From the NCBI GenBank assembly GCA_013697785.1, contig JACCWE010000157.1:1-49023 (forward strand): 49,023 bases of DNA, given 5' to 3'. Below, one piece after another: positions 38,756-46,395 of the stretch; positions within the stretch are counted from its first letter, which is position 1; the number at the start of each line of letters is the position of its first letter. The translations under genes and the position numbers were made by a program. The stretch comes from Gemmatimonadaceae bacterium (GTDB lineage Bacteria > Gemmatimonadota > Gemmatimonadetes > Gemmatimonadales > Gemmatimonadaceae). Under the pieces are notes generated by a model. The model was not told where the DNA came from. It ran no database searches and saw only the letters and a list, made by a program, of their open reading frames with translations.

Positions 38756-39961
38756 ATGTACCGCCTCAACGTCCCTATCGCCCTGCTCCTGTTCGCCGCC
38801 GCTGGCGGCTGCCGCCAGGAGCGAAAGACTCCTCCCGCGGGCGAGTTCCTCGTCCTCGCCGGCGACTCGACCTTCTGGGTGCACACAGGCGCCGAGGGGA
38901 TTCGCTCGCGCGGGTCGCCGCTCCATCTGGCGCGGTACCGGGGCCGCTACTACGAGGTCTACATCACCGACGATGACCGCTCCTACACGGACGCGCTCAT
39001 CGTGGGTCAGCAGATGTACCGTCGCGACCTCCTGAGCGACGACTCGGCGCTCGTCTTCGAGGACACCACCATCAGCCACATCGCCCGCTGGTACGGCCGC
39101 TCGCATCCGAGCGATCACCCGCTCGAGGAAGATGACGACCCCGACGCCGAGCCGCACGTCACGGCGCAGAGCGAGCTCAATACCGTCGCACAGCATGGCC
39201 AGTATCTCTCCTACGAGTACAAAGCGAACCTCTCGGTCACGAGCAGCGAGGAGTGGCACACCGCCCGTCGCGGCGTCGTCGATCTCCGCGATGCCGCAGC
39301 TCCCACCGTCGCCGACATCTTCGGGACCAGCAACGGCCAATACATACTGCGCCGCGGGCGCACGCTCTTCGCCGAGGCGCGCGACTCGCTCCGCGCATCA
39401 CGGGATTCCACCTCGTACGAGGCCGCGCGCGCGATCGGCGACTTTCGCTTCGACGACGCGAGCTTCAACATCGCTGAGGTGAACGGCGAGCCCGCGGTGA
39501 AGTTCTACGCGCCGGGGCACGGCGCGCGCGCGGGCGGCTACGCGCTCCCGCTCCCGGCCATACCGGTATCGGCACCGGGATGGTGGGAAGACGCGCGCGA
39601 CGGTCTTCCGCTTCCGGGCGCCGCCGACGTCGCCTGGAAGCACGCCAGCTATCGCGTCGTCGCGCGCCCGACGCGCGACGACAGCGCGCTGCTCTCGATC
39701 GTCGACAGCAGCGGCCACGAGTGGAAGATCGCCGCGCTCCCCGCACTGCCGCGGCGCATCTTCTGGGTGGATTCCACGACTGCCGACAGCGCGACGCGCC
39801 ACGCGCTCACTCGCGCCTTTGATGAGGCCGCGCTCTACTCCGAAGAAGTCCGCGCCGCCGCCGCGCGGCTCCCGATCGCGCGAGCCCCCATACTCCGCCT
39901 CGTAGCCGTCGAGCGCCCCCGCTCGCACATCCCCACTCGCCGCTCGAGGCCCAGACGATGA
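38756..39961 (+). CDS. Exported lipoprotein of unknown function
   Basis: A 401-residue lipoprotein: a basic/hydrophobic N-terminus (MYRLNVPIALLLFAAAGGC) with the lipidated Cys at residue 19. The mature part is acidic and mostly beta-predicted, with a Tyr/Asp-rich segment (RGRYYEVYITDDDRSYTDAL) and an acidic HPLEEDDDPDAEPHV patch. There is no recognised domain. The last 25 residues are Arg/Pro-rich. The stop overlaps the ATG of a hotdog thioesterase by four bases (ATGA), so both are co-translated, although one product is exported and the other cytoplasmic. An upstream in-frame start at 38675 would destroy the signal peptide and was rejected. Confidence 0.65.
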   Translation: MYRLNVPIALLLFAAAGGCRQERKTPPAGEFLVLAGDSTFWVHTGAEGIRSRGSPLHLARYRGRYYEVYITDDDRSYTDALIVGQQMYRRDLLSDDSALVFEDTTISHIARWYGRSHPSDHPLEEDDDPDAEPHVTAQSELNTVAQHGQYLSYEYKANLSVTSSEEWHTARRGVVDLRDAAAPTVADIFGTSNGQYILRRGRTLFAEARDSLRASRDSTSYEAARAIGDFRFDDASFNIAEVNGEPAVKFYAPGHGARAGGYALPLPAIPVSAPGWWEDARDGLPLPGAADVAWKHASYRVVARPTRDDSALLSIVDSSGHEWKIAALPALPRRIFWVDSTTADSATRHALTRAFDEAALYSEEVRAAAARLPIARAPILRLVAVERPRSHIPTRRSRPRR

Positions 39962-40434
39962 CCGGTCCCGCGAAAACGCCGCGCCAGTCCGAGGCGGTGA
40001 TAGCCGACCTCATGATGCCGCAGCACGCCAACGGTCTCCGCGTCCCGTCGGTGTTCGGTGGAGTGATCATGAGCATGGTCGACCGTTGCGCTGCACTGAG
40101 CGCGATGCGACACGCGGGCGGGCAAGCCACCACCCTCTCGATCGACAAGATTCTCTTCAAGGAACCGATCTGGGTGGGCGAGCTCGTAGAGATTCGCTCG
40201 CGCGTCGTGTTCGTCGGCAGCACGTCGATGGCGGTGCTCGCCAACGTCTACGCCGAGAACATCGCACAGGGAAGCCGGCGCCACGCGAATGAGTGCTGGC
40301 TCACCTTCGTGCACCTGGGACTCGACGGAAAGCCCGCGCCGGTGCCCCAGCTCATACTCGAGACGGCCGAGGATCGACTGCTGCACGAGGTGGCTGAGCG
40401 ACGACGGGCGCAGTCGCTGGCGGAGAGGCGCTGA
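39958..40434 (+). CDS. Acyl-CoA thioesterase, hotdog fold (YciA/BFIT-like)
   Basis: A 158-residue single hotdog domain. It has DLMMPQHANGLRVPSVFGGVIMSMVDRCAALSA (the central helix with the catalytic acid, Asp in MSMVD), ATTLSIDKILFKEPIWVGELVEI, and RVVFVGSTSMAVLANVYAEN. These are hallmarks of the acyl-CoA hydrolase subgroup that includes YciA and the mammalian ACOT7/12 type. It hydrolyses acyl-CoA to free acid and CoA; chain-length preference is not predictable. The start overlaps the preceding lipoprotein stop by four bases. Confidence 0.87.
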   Translation: MTGPAKTPRQSEAVIADLMMPQHANGLRVPSVFGGVIMSMVDRCAALSAMRHAGGQATTLSIDKILFKEPIWVGELVEIRSRVVFVGSTSMAVLANVYAENIAQGSRRHANECWLTFVHLGLDGKPAPVPQLILETAEDRLLHEVAERRRAQSLAERR

Positions 40435-40531
40435 AGGGGCGGACCGTCACCGGTTCTAGACTTCCCGCTCTCCAGGCACGATCCGGGTCGCACGTCCTTC
40501 GTGCACGCTCAAGTTCACCGAATATGCGGCC

Positions 40532-40537
40532 GATACT
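40532..40537 (+). promoter_or_regulatory. -10-like GATACT six bases before the hybrid kinase start
   Basis: GATACT is separated by six bases (CCATGG) from the GTG at 40544. No ribosome-binding site precedes this GTG. An ATG inside the six bases is out of frame. Confidence 0.32.
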
Positions 40538-40543
40538 CCATGG

Positions 40544-43111
40544 GTGTCCGACATCGCTTTGATCCCTCCTGAGAAACGCCAGTCGCGATCCGTCGCGAGC
40601 TGGTTTTCACACCTGGGAGCGGTCGCCGTTGCCCTGGTCGCACTCGTAGCCTACGTCGACTTTCGCGCAGTCGCGAACGGGAGGATGCTTCCATCACGGT
40701 CGACCGACATCATCGACTGGGCGATTTTCCTCTTCCTGGATTTCTTCACCGTTTTCGCCATGCTTCGCGCCCGGCAGTCATCCCACGATGCCCGCACGCG
40801 CCAGGCCTGGCTGCTCCTTGCGTTGGGCGCGCTCGCCAGTGCGACCGCTGCTACCGATGAAGCGATCCGGAACCTCGTCTACCAGAGTGTCGATCTTCCC
40901 TGGTGGATACACGGCGGATTCTTCGCCGCGTATTTCCTGTACCTGGCCGGGCTGGTCAGCTTCCCCGTCGCTCCCCGGCGGCGCGCCGACCGCATCACGC
41001 TCTCGTTCGACATTGCGACCGTCGCACTGAGCGGAATAATGGTTTTGTGGTACTGGTGCGTTCGGACGGGGGCCTTCGATCTTTCCACGACGCTCGCGAA
41101 CAAAATGGTCGTGATCGCATATCCGGCGGCGGATCTGGCGCTGCTGCTGACGGCCGCGATTCTGCTCGTCCGCTCGGTCGACACGCGCAACCGGACCATT
41201 TTCGCCTTCCTCGCGATGAGCTATCTGGCATCCTCGATTGCGGATTTCTGGTACGGCTATTTGCAGATGGGTAGTGGCCAAGACTTCAAGCGGTCCACGA
41301 TAATCGACATGTGCTGGTTCGCCGCGGCCCTCTTTCCGCTTCTGGCCTCAGCCGCACAACTGCGTTATGCGAGGACACCAAACAAGGCAAGCCGCCAGGA
41401 GGCACGCTGGCTCGCCGAAATTCCGCTCATCGCCGTCGGCCTGGCCTTCGCGATGCTCTTCCTTGCCATCCGTGCGAACAGGGCGGAGGTCGAGATCCCG
41501 CTGAGTGCCGGCGCACTCGTGATGACGGTGCTCGCCATCGCTCGCCAGCGCATCTCCGCGCGCGATGCCGGGCGGCTCATGGCCGAGCGCGCAGGACGCG
41601 ACGCACGCTTTCGCGCGCTCGTCCAGAATTCGAGCGATGTCGTGGTGGTGCTCGACCAATCGCTGAGCTCCACGTACGTGAGTCCTGCGATCGAGGGCGT
41701 GCTCGGACAGAGCGAAGAGCTGGGGTCGGGCCGCAAGTTCGTCGACTGGGTGACGCCCGAGGATCGGCCCGCAGCTCTCGAGCTGCTCGAGCGGGTGGCC
41801 GCGGCCCCGCTCGCAGCAGAGTTGCTGCGATGCCGCATGGTTCATGCGGACGGCACGCTGCGCACGATGGAGACGCTCGCGACCAATCTGCTCGACGATC
41901 CCGCAGTTGGGGGGATCGTGCTCAACTCGCGCGACATCACGCAGCGCACCGCGCTCGAGGAGCAGCTGCAGCACACGCAGAAGCTGGAAGTGGTCGGACG
42001 GCTCGCCGGCGGCATCGCGCACGACTTCAACAATCTCCTGATGGTCATCGGCGCCAACGCCGAGTTCGTGCTGAGCGACGACAGCGATGTCGAGGCGAGG
42101 CGGGAGGCGGCCGAGGAGATCAAGGACACGACGAAGCGCGCCTCGGCGCTGACGAAACAGCTGCTCTCGTTGAGCCGCAAGCAGGAAGCGCGTCCGGCGG
42201 TCATCGATCCGAATGACATCGTGCGCCATGTCGAGCGAATGCTGCTCAGGCTGATGCAGCACGCGGCTCGCGTCTCGACTGATCTCTCGGATTCTCCGGG
42301 GTCGATCGAGATCGATCCTGGGCAGCTCGAGCAGGCGCTGCTCAACCTCGCCGTCAATTCGCGCGACGCGATGCCCGGAGGCGGGCTGCTCCGCATGCTA
42401 ACGCGCAACGTGACGATCGCCGAGCGCACGACCGCGGAGCGTGGCGTGCTCGTGCCCGGCAACTACGTGGCGATCAGTGTCGAGGACACCGGGTCGGGGA
42501 TGAGCGCGGATATTCGGAGTCGCATCTTCGAGCCGTTCTTCACTACCAAGCCGATCGGCTCCGGCACCGGTCTCGGTCTCGCCATGGTGCTCGGCGTCGT
42601 CCAGCAAGGAGGCGGACAGATCCGGGTGCAGAGCGCGAAGGGCGAGGGGACGACCATCACGCTGTATCTCCCCGTCGTCGCCACCACGTCGAAGCAGCCG
42701 GTCGAGCGTCCGCAGGCGTCGCAGCTGCGAGGAACTGGGCGGATTCTGGTTGTCGACGATGAAGAGGGTGTGCGCACCGCGCTTCAGCGGCTGCTCCGCC
42801 GCATCGGCTATGAGGTCGATGCGGTCGGCGACGCGAACACCGCATTGGCGATGCTCGCGGTGCAGCCGCTGCGCTTCGATCTCGTGCTCTCCGACATCCT
42901 GATGCCCGACAAGAACGGGCTCGAGCTCGCGACTGAGATCATGGATGCACAGATGCCCGTGGCGATCGTGCTGATGACGGGCTTCGCGGACAATGCCACC
43001 GTGCGGGAGGCGACGGACGTACGTCGTCTTCCGGTGCTGAGGAAGCCATTCGAGGTGGACCAGCTCGCCGTCATCCTCGAGGAAGCGCTCTCCCGCAGGG
43101 CTCGGACGTGA
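40544..43111 (+). CDS. Membrane-bound hybrid histidine kinase with PAS and receiver domains
   Basis: An 855-residue sensor. About eight hydrophobic segments fill residues 20-335, an MHYT/MASE-like integral sensor of no recognised type. A PAS domain follows (355-465: RFRALVQNSSDVVVVLD). The HisKA helix has GRLAGGIAHDFNNLL with phospho-accepting His493. The HATPase domain shows N-box LAVNSRDAMPGGG, G1 VEDTGSGM, F-box IFEPFFTTK and G2 GTGLGLAMV. A C-terminal receiver (732-850) has VVDDEEG, phosphorylatable Asp784 in LSDILMPDKNG, and the conserved Thr and Lys. No separate response regulator is adjacent, so output may go through a distant phosphotransfer partner. The GTG start has a -10-like box six bases upstream. 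Confidence 0.9.
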   Translation: MSDIALIPPEKRQSRSVASWFSHLGAVAVALVALVAYVDFRAVANGRMLPSRSTDIIDWAIFLFLDFFTVFAMLRARQSSHDARTRQAWLLLALGALASATAATDEAIRNLVYQSVDLPWWIHGGFFAAYFLYLAGLVSFPVAPRRRADRITLSFDIATVALSGIMVLWYWCVRTGAFDLSTTLANKMVVIAYPAADLALLLTAAILLVRSVDTRNRTIFAFLAMSYLASSIADFWYGYLQMGSGQDFKRSTIIDMCWFAAALFPLLASAAQLRYARTPNKASRQEARWLAEIPLIAVGLAFAMLFLAIRANRAEVEIPLSAGALVMTVLAIARQRISARDAGRLMAERAGRDARFRALVQNSSDVVVVLDQSLSSTYVSPAIEGVLGQSEELGSGRKFVDWVTPEDRPAALELLERVAAAPLAAELLRCRMVHADGTLRTMETLATNLLDDPAVGGIVLNSRDITQRTALEEQLQHTQKLEVVGRLAGGIAHDFNNLLMVIGANAEFVLSDDSDVEARREAAEEIKDTTKRASALTKQLLSLSRKQEARPAVIDPNDIVRHVERMLLRLMQHAARVSTDLSDSPGSIEIDPGQLEQALLNLAVNSRDAMPGGGLLRMLTRNVTIAERTTAERGVLVPGNYVAISVEDTGSGMSADIRSRIFEPFFTTKPIGSGTGLGLAMVLGVVQQGGGQIRVQSAKGEGTTITLYLPVVATTSKQPVERPQASQLRGTGRILVVDDEEGVRTALQRLLRRIGYEVDAVGDANTALAMLAVQPLRFDLVLSDILMPDKNGLELATEIMDAQMPVAIVLMTGFADNATVREATDVRRLPVLRKPFEVDQLAVILEEALSRRART

Positions 43112-43169
43112 TACGACGCGCGCACTGCCCCTTGCCGCGCATGGCTCGCGACTGGCAACATTCCGCATC

Positions 43170-43583
43170 ATGAAGAAGACGTTCACACTCGCCGATGCGA
43201 ATCGGACCCTGCCGCTCATCAGCCGCATCGTGCGCGATCTGGTGGGGCGCTATCCGGCATGGCGGGAGCTCGTGGAGGAATACGAGCTGCTGACATCGAG
43301 CCAGCGCGCGGATGCGCCCGATCCCGAGGTGTCGCAGCTGGAGCGCCGCGTCACCGCTCTCGCGAGGGAGATCGACGGGTACATCCACGAGGTCACCGAG
43401 CTCGGCGCCGAAGTCAGAAGCCCACTCGATTCCGGCCTGGTCGACTTTCCCGGCAGACACGATGGACGCTCGATCTACTTCTGCTGGAAGATGGGCGAAG
43501 AGGTCATCGAGCATTGGCACGAGCGCGACGGCGGCTTCGCCGGCCGCCAATCGATCGACGCACTGGAGCTCGCAGAACGATGA
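43170..43583 (+). CDS. DUF2203 family protein
   Basis: A 137-residue soluble protein starting MKKTFTLADANRTLPLISRIV, with a helical middle (EVSQLERRVTALAREIDGYI) and the typical ending GAEVRSPLDSGLVDFPGRHD, then YFCWKMGEEVIEHWHERDGGFAGRQSI. This matches DUF2203, whose function is unknown. The His/Trp/Cys-rich C-terminal half suggests ligand or metal binding. The stop overlaps the ATG of the next small gene by four bases. Confidence 0.85.
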   Translation: MKKTFTLADANRTLPLISRIVRDLVGRYPAWRELVEEYELLTSSQRADAPDPEVSQLERRVTALAREIDGYIHEVTELGAEVRSPLDSGLVDFPGRHDGRSIYFCWKMGEEVIEHWHERDGGFAGRQSIDALELAER

Positions 43584-43855
43584 GCGTGAGCACTCGCAGT
43601 TACGTGTCGGAGGACGGCACGCAGTGGATCGTGCAGGTGATGCTTCCCGGCGCGACCAACGCCATGATCGTGTTCGAGCATCCGGATGGCGGAAGCTCGC
43701 GTCGTGATCGCTACAACTGGGTCAACATCGCCGGCGCTGGCGCGCGCAACGTCACCTCGCGGGCGGATGCGGCGGCCGTGCTGCACGAGCTCACCGACGT
43801 GCAGATCGCGCTGCTGTATCGGCGATCGATGCCGATCAGCGCAGGAACGAACTAG
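43580..43855 (+). CDS. Small hypothetical protein coupled to DUF2203
   Basis: A 91-residue protein, apparently one small alpha/beta domain. An N-terminal beta hairpin (TRSYVSEDGTQWIVQVMLPG, then NAMIVFEHPDG) is followed by YNWVNIAGAGARNVTSRADA and a C-terminal helix with TDVQIALLYRRSMPI. No family is recognised. The ATGA overlap with the DUF2203 stop argues strongly that it is real and co-regulated. Its stop codon overlaps the tail of the convergent RNase Z gene by four bases. Confidence 0.65.
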   Translation: MSVSTRSYVSEDGTQWIVQVMLPGATNAMIVFEHPDGGSSRRDRYNWVNIAGAGARNVTSRADAAAVLHELTDVQIALLYRRSMPISAGTN

Positions 43856-44832
43856 CGCTCGAGCGCGGCGCTTTCGGTGGCGGTTTTCGCGCCGCCGGCG
43901 CCATCAGTGCGGTCGTCCGCAAAGGGAATCTCGAGCTCCATCCCATCGCGCGCGAGAACCACCTGGTCGAAGAGCTCTCGTGCCTCCTTGAGCAGGGCCC
44001 CCGGGTCCCGGGAGTAGCGCGCGGAGAAGTGCGTCAGCGCGAGGCGCCGTACACCGGCTGCGGCCGCGACGCCCGCGGCCTCGCGAGCGGTGGAGTGGCC
44101 CGTTTCCGAAGCGCGCGCGGCTTCCTCGTCGGCGAACGTCGCCTCGTGGATGAGCAGATCCGCCCCGCGCGCCGCTTCGATCGTCGCCTCGCTCGGACGC
44201 GTGTCACCGGTGATCGCGAGCGAGCGACCGGTGCGCCGCGGACCGACGAGCACCGACGGCTCGATCACGCGTCCGTCGTCGAGCGTCACGCTCTCGCCCT
44301 TGTGGATCTTTCCCCAGAGCGGACCCTCGGGAACGCCTAGCGACCGGGCGAGATCGGGATCGAAGCGACCCTTTCGGTCCTCCTCCACCAGCGTGTAGCC
44401 GATCGAGACTTCGCTCGAGTGCACGGTGGCGAAAGGGATGATCGCGTAGCCATCGCGCTCGATCCGCTGCCCCGGCGCGACCTCGGTGATCTCGACGGGA
44501 AATCCGACGCGGTCGACGCCGAACTGTGCGGCGCCCTTCAGCACGCGTGCCGCGCCGCGCGGGCCGAACATCCGCATCGGCTCCGTGCGCCCCTGGAGCG
44601 CGAGCGTGCGAAAGAGACCGATCACTCCGATGATGTGGTCGCCGTGAAAGTGCGTGATGAACACATCGTTGAGCGCGAAGGAGATGCCGTAGCGCATCAT
44701 CTGACGCTGCGTTCCCTCGCCGCAATCGAAGAGCAGCGTCTCGCCCTCGCGAACGACCGCGAGCGATGACACGTTGCGCTCGACGGTCGGACGTGCGGCG
44801 CTGGTGCCGAGGAAACGCACGGAGAGTGACAT
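43852..44832 (-). CDS. rnz: Ribonuclease Z (tRNA 3'-processing endonuclease)
   Basis: A 326-residue metallo-beta-lactamase-fold nuclease that trims the 3' trailer of tRNA precursors. The start MSLSVRFLGTSAARPTVERN and the metal site THFHGDHIIG (His61, His63, Asp65, His66) are intact. Other ligands lie in ATVHSSEVS, LAITGDTRPSE, LIHEATFADE and ALTHFSARY. The inserted GPRGAARVLKG region and exosite-type loop fit the long RNase Z form. The two tRNA genes in this window lack an encoded CCA, so cleavage followed by CCA addition is the expected route. TATATT lies six bases before the ATG (leaderless). The threonine ammonia-lyase gene is upstream on the same strand. Confidence 0.92.
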   Translation of the reverse strand: MSLSVRFLGTSAARPTVERNVSSLAVVREGETLLFDCGEGTQRQMMRYGISFALNDVFITHFHGDHIIGVIGLFRTLALQGRTEPMRMFGPRGAARVLKGAAQFGVDRVGFPVEITEVAPGQRIERDGYAIIPFATVHSSEVSIGYTLVEEDRKGRFDPDLARSLGVPEGPLWGKIHKGESVTLDDGRVIEPSVLVGPRRTGRSLAITGDTRPSEATIEAARGADLLIHEATFADEEAARASETGHSTAREAAGVAAAAGVRRLALTHFSARYSRDPGALLKEARELFDQVVLARDGMELEIPFADDRTDGAGGAKTATESAALER

Positions 44833-44838
44833 TCATTG

Positions 44839-44844
44839 AATATA
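44839..44844 (-). promoter_or_regulatory. -10-like TATATT six bases before the rnz start
   Basis: On the minus strand TATATT, then CAATGA, then the ATG at 44832. A GGAGAG sequence lies too far upstream (13 bases) to act as a normal ribosome-binding site. Confidence 0.42.
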
Positions 44845-44888
44845 TCTCTCCAGCGCCGCGTCGCTGCGGCGGCGCTCGCCCGGCCGCG

Positions 44889-45863
44889 CTACGAGGTGGG
44901 TGTGTGCGCGGCGACGATCTCCGCGTGGCGGTGGGCGTCGATGTTGCCGCCGCTGAGTACAACGGCGACCGGGCCCGCGGGCTTGTAGACCTTCTTCGCC
45001 AGCAGCGCCGCCACACCCACCGCGCCCGACCCCTCGACGACGAGCCCTTCCTCGGTATAGAGCCACGCGATCGCGCGCTCGATCTCTTCCTCGGTGACGA
45101 TCGCGAGCAGATCGAGCGCGTGCTTGCCGATGTCGAACGCGAAGTCGTCGATATCGCCGGCGAGTCCGTCGGCCAGCGTGCTCTCGTGCGGCACGGGCAC
45201 CACGTGGCCGGCCTCCAGCGAGCGCGCCATCGCCGCGCTGCGCGTCCCCTGCACCCCGACTATCCGCACCTCTGGCGCGACTGCGCGGAGGAAGCTGCCG
45301 AAGCCGCCGAGCAGCCCGGCACCGCCGACGGGCACTAGCACGGTGCGGAGCGAGCGCAGCTCCTCGAGAATCTCGAGCGCCGCCGTGCCCTGGCCTGCAA
45401 CGACATCGAGATCCGCCGTCGCGCTCACGAACGGTATCCCTTCACGCCGGGCGTGTGCCTCCGCGAGCACGAGTGCCGCTTCATAGTCGGGCGATGACGC
45501 ATTGATGGTGGCGCCGAGCGCGGCGATTCCGTCGCGCTTGACGCTCGGAGCGGTGCGCGGGATGTAGAGCGTCGCCGGAATCGACAGCTCGCGCGCGGAG
45601 TAGGCGACGCCCAGCCCGTGATTGCCGGCGGAGGCGGCGACGACGCCGCGCGCGCGCACGTCGGCGGGGATTGATGAGAGCGCGTTGTAGGCGCCGCGCA
45701 GCTTGAAGGATCCCGTGACCTGCTCGCACTCGAGCTTGAGATAGACGTCGGTGCCGGTGAGCTCCGTGAGTCCGTGGCTGTGACGAAGCGCGGTGCGGCG
45801 CGCGACGCCGCGAATGCGATCGGCGGCGGCGTAGACGGCTTGCGACTGCAGGTCGGAGAACAT
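44889..45863 (-). CDS. Threonine ammonia-lyase / serine-threonine dehydratase (short form, no ACT domain)
   Basis: A 324-residue fold-type II PLP enzyme. The Schiff-base Lys54 is in TGSFKLRGAYNAL, the substrate loop is ASAGNHGLGVAYSA, and the phosphate-binding glycine loop reads PVGGAGLLGG, slightly off the usual GGGGL. The C-terminal VLSGGNID is typical. It deaminates L-threonine to 2-oxobutanoate, and perhaps serine. The length lacks the regulatory ACT domains of biosynthetic IlvA, so it resembles the catabolic TdcB/serine racemase group. The ATG at 45863 is favoured over 45893 because a TTGCCA / 17 / TACGAT promoter places the transcript start at 45863, with the -35 overlapping the other ATG. 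Confidence 0.88.
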   Translation of the reverse strand: MFSDLQSQAVYAAADRIRGVARRTALRHSHGLTELTGTDVYLKLECEQVTGSFKLRGAYNALSSIPADVRARGVVAASAGNHGLGVAYSARELSIPATLYIPRTAPSVKRDGIAALGATINASSPDYEAALVLAEAHARREGIPFVSATADLDVVAGQGTAALEILEELRSLRTVLVPVGGAGLLGGFGSFLRAVAPEVRIVGVQGTRSAAMARSLEAGHVVPVPHESTLADGLAGDIDDFAFDIGKHALDLLAIVTEEEIERAIAWLYTEEGLVVEGSGAVGVAALLAKKVYKPAGPVAVVLSGGNIDAHRHAEIVAAHTPTS

Positions 45864-45869
45864 CGCCGC

Positions 45870-45898
45870 ATCGTATCCCGCTAACCGAAGCATGGCAA
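45870..45898 (-). promoter_or_regulatory. Leaderless promoter of the threonine ammonia-lyase gene
   Basis: On the minus strand TTGCCA (45898-45893), a 17-base spacer and TACGAT (45875-45870) end six bases before the ATG at 45863. This is the best complete example of the leaderless promoter layout in the window. Confidence 0.55.
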
Positions 45899-45959
45899 TG
45901 TCGAGAGCGATGTTACGAACTGACCGAAGATGCGTCTTAATGGCGTAACTGCAGTGTGC

Positions 45960-45988
45960 TTGCCTGCTCCGCCTTCGCGTATTAGTTT
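45960..45988 (+). promoter_or_regulatory. Promoter in front of a hairpin and tRNA-Ala
   Basis: TTGCCT (45960-45965), 17 bases and TAGTTT (45983-45988) predict transcription from about 45995 toward the tRNA-Ala gene. The terminator-like hairpin at 46004-46026 lies directly downstream, between this promoter and the tRNA. Confidence 0.45.
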
Positions 45989-46003
45989 TGTCTGCGTGAG
46001 GGG

Positions 46004-46026
46004 AGCCCCGAGCGATCGGGGCTTTT
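46004..46026 (+). terminator. Terminator-like hairpin 46 bases upstream of tRNA-Ala
   Basis: AGCCCCGA (46004-46011) pairs perfectly with TCGGGGCT (46016-46023) over a GCGA loop, followed by TTTT. Only the plus strand has the T-run. No gene ends before it, so it either ends a very short RNA from the promoter at 45960-45988 or acts as an attenuator or processing hairpin in the tRNA leader. Confidence 0.6.
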
Positions 46027-46072
46027 GTGTAGGAGTGTACGAAGTCGGTTGCTTCGGAACATTCTTCACCGC

Positions 46073-46145
46073 GGGGCTGTAGCTCAGCTGGGAGAGCGCT
46101 GCATTCGCATTGCAGAGGTCAGGGGTTCGAGCCCCCTCAGCTCCA
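46073..46145 (+). tRNA. tRNA-Ala (anticodon CGC)
   Basis: A 73-base cloverleaf. The acceptor stem GGGGCTG pairs with CAGCTCC. The D-arm is AGCTCAGCTGGGAGAGC, the anticodon arm TGCATTCGCATTGCA with CGC in the loop, and the T-arm AGGGGTTCGAGCCCCCT. The discriminator is A and the 3' CCA is not encoded. It reads GCG, a frequent alanine codon in these GC-rich genes. Confidence 0.96.
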
Positions 46146-46200
46146 TAGAGTGAGCCAGCAACCCGGCTCCAGCACAATTTCGCGAGTGGTTTGCGCCCTG

Positions 46201-46228
46201 GTTCGGTAGGACGGATAGTTCCAATGAC
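46201..46228. repeat. 28-base direct repeat, copy 1
   Basis: GTTCGGTAGGACGGATAGTT followed by CCAATGAC. It matches copy 2 at 46269-46296 in 26 of 28 positions. The copies start 68 bases apart just downstream of tRNA-Ala. Function unknown. Confidence 0.7.
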
Positions 46229-46268
46229 CAGGTGTCGCAACTGCCGCGATTCGCATTTGCCCGCCGCT

Positions 46269-46296
46269 GTTCGGTAGGACGCAGAGTTCCAATGAC
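46269..46296. repeat. 28-base direct repeat, copy 2
   Basis: GTTCGGTAGGACGCAGAGTT followed by CCAATGAC, differing from copy 1 at two positions (G to C and T to G). The unique spacer of 40 bases between the copies is not conserved. Confidence 0.7.
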
Positions 46297-46326
46297 GGCG
46301 CGCGTGGCATAGCGCGATCAAAGACA

Positions 46327-46364
46327 AACGCCCGGCGAGTTTACTCGCTGGGCGTTCGTGTTTT
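46327..46364 (-). terminator. Terminator of the metzincin gene (bidirectional hairpin)
   Basis: A 13-bp stem, AACGCCCGGCGAG (46327-46339) with CTCGCTGGGCGTT (46344-46356), around TTTA and with one G-T pair. T-rich sequence follows on both strands (GTGTTTTC on plus; GTCTTTG on minus). It lies just beyond the stop of the minus-strand metalloprotease gene and may also end tRNA-Ala transcripts. Confidence 0.8.
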
Positions 46365-46395
46365 CAGGGTGTGCGTCGAGCACCTTCGAAGAGCG

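Larger units (their letters stand above)
46146..46326. other. Non-coding region between tRNA-Ala and the metzincin gene, with a direct repeat
   Basis: No gene is supported. The region holds two copies of a 28-base sequence (listed separately). A minus-strand open frame covering it is a shadow of the tRNA and repeats. Confidence 0.6.

Noticed and set aside
45891-45893. Upstream ATG of the threonine ammonia-lyase gene as start
   Set aside because: It overlaps the -35 of a good promoter whose transcript would begin at 45863, and the ten extra residues are not family-like.
46201-46296. CRISPR-like array
   Set aside because: Only two imperfect repeats with one 40-base spacer, no leader and no cas genes.
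45881-46327. Minus-strand 148-codon open frame across the tRNA-Ala region
   Set aside because: It contains the well-known false translation of a tRNA-Ala gene (GARTPDLCNANAALSQLSY) and of the direct repeats; it is a shadow of RNA and intergenic DNA.
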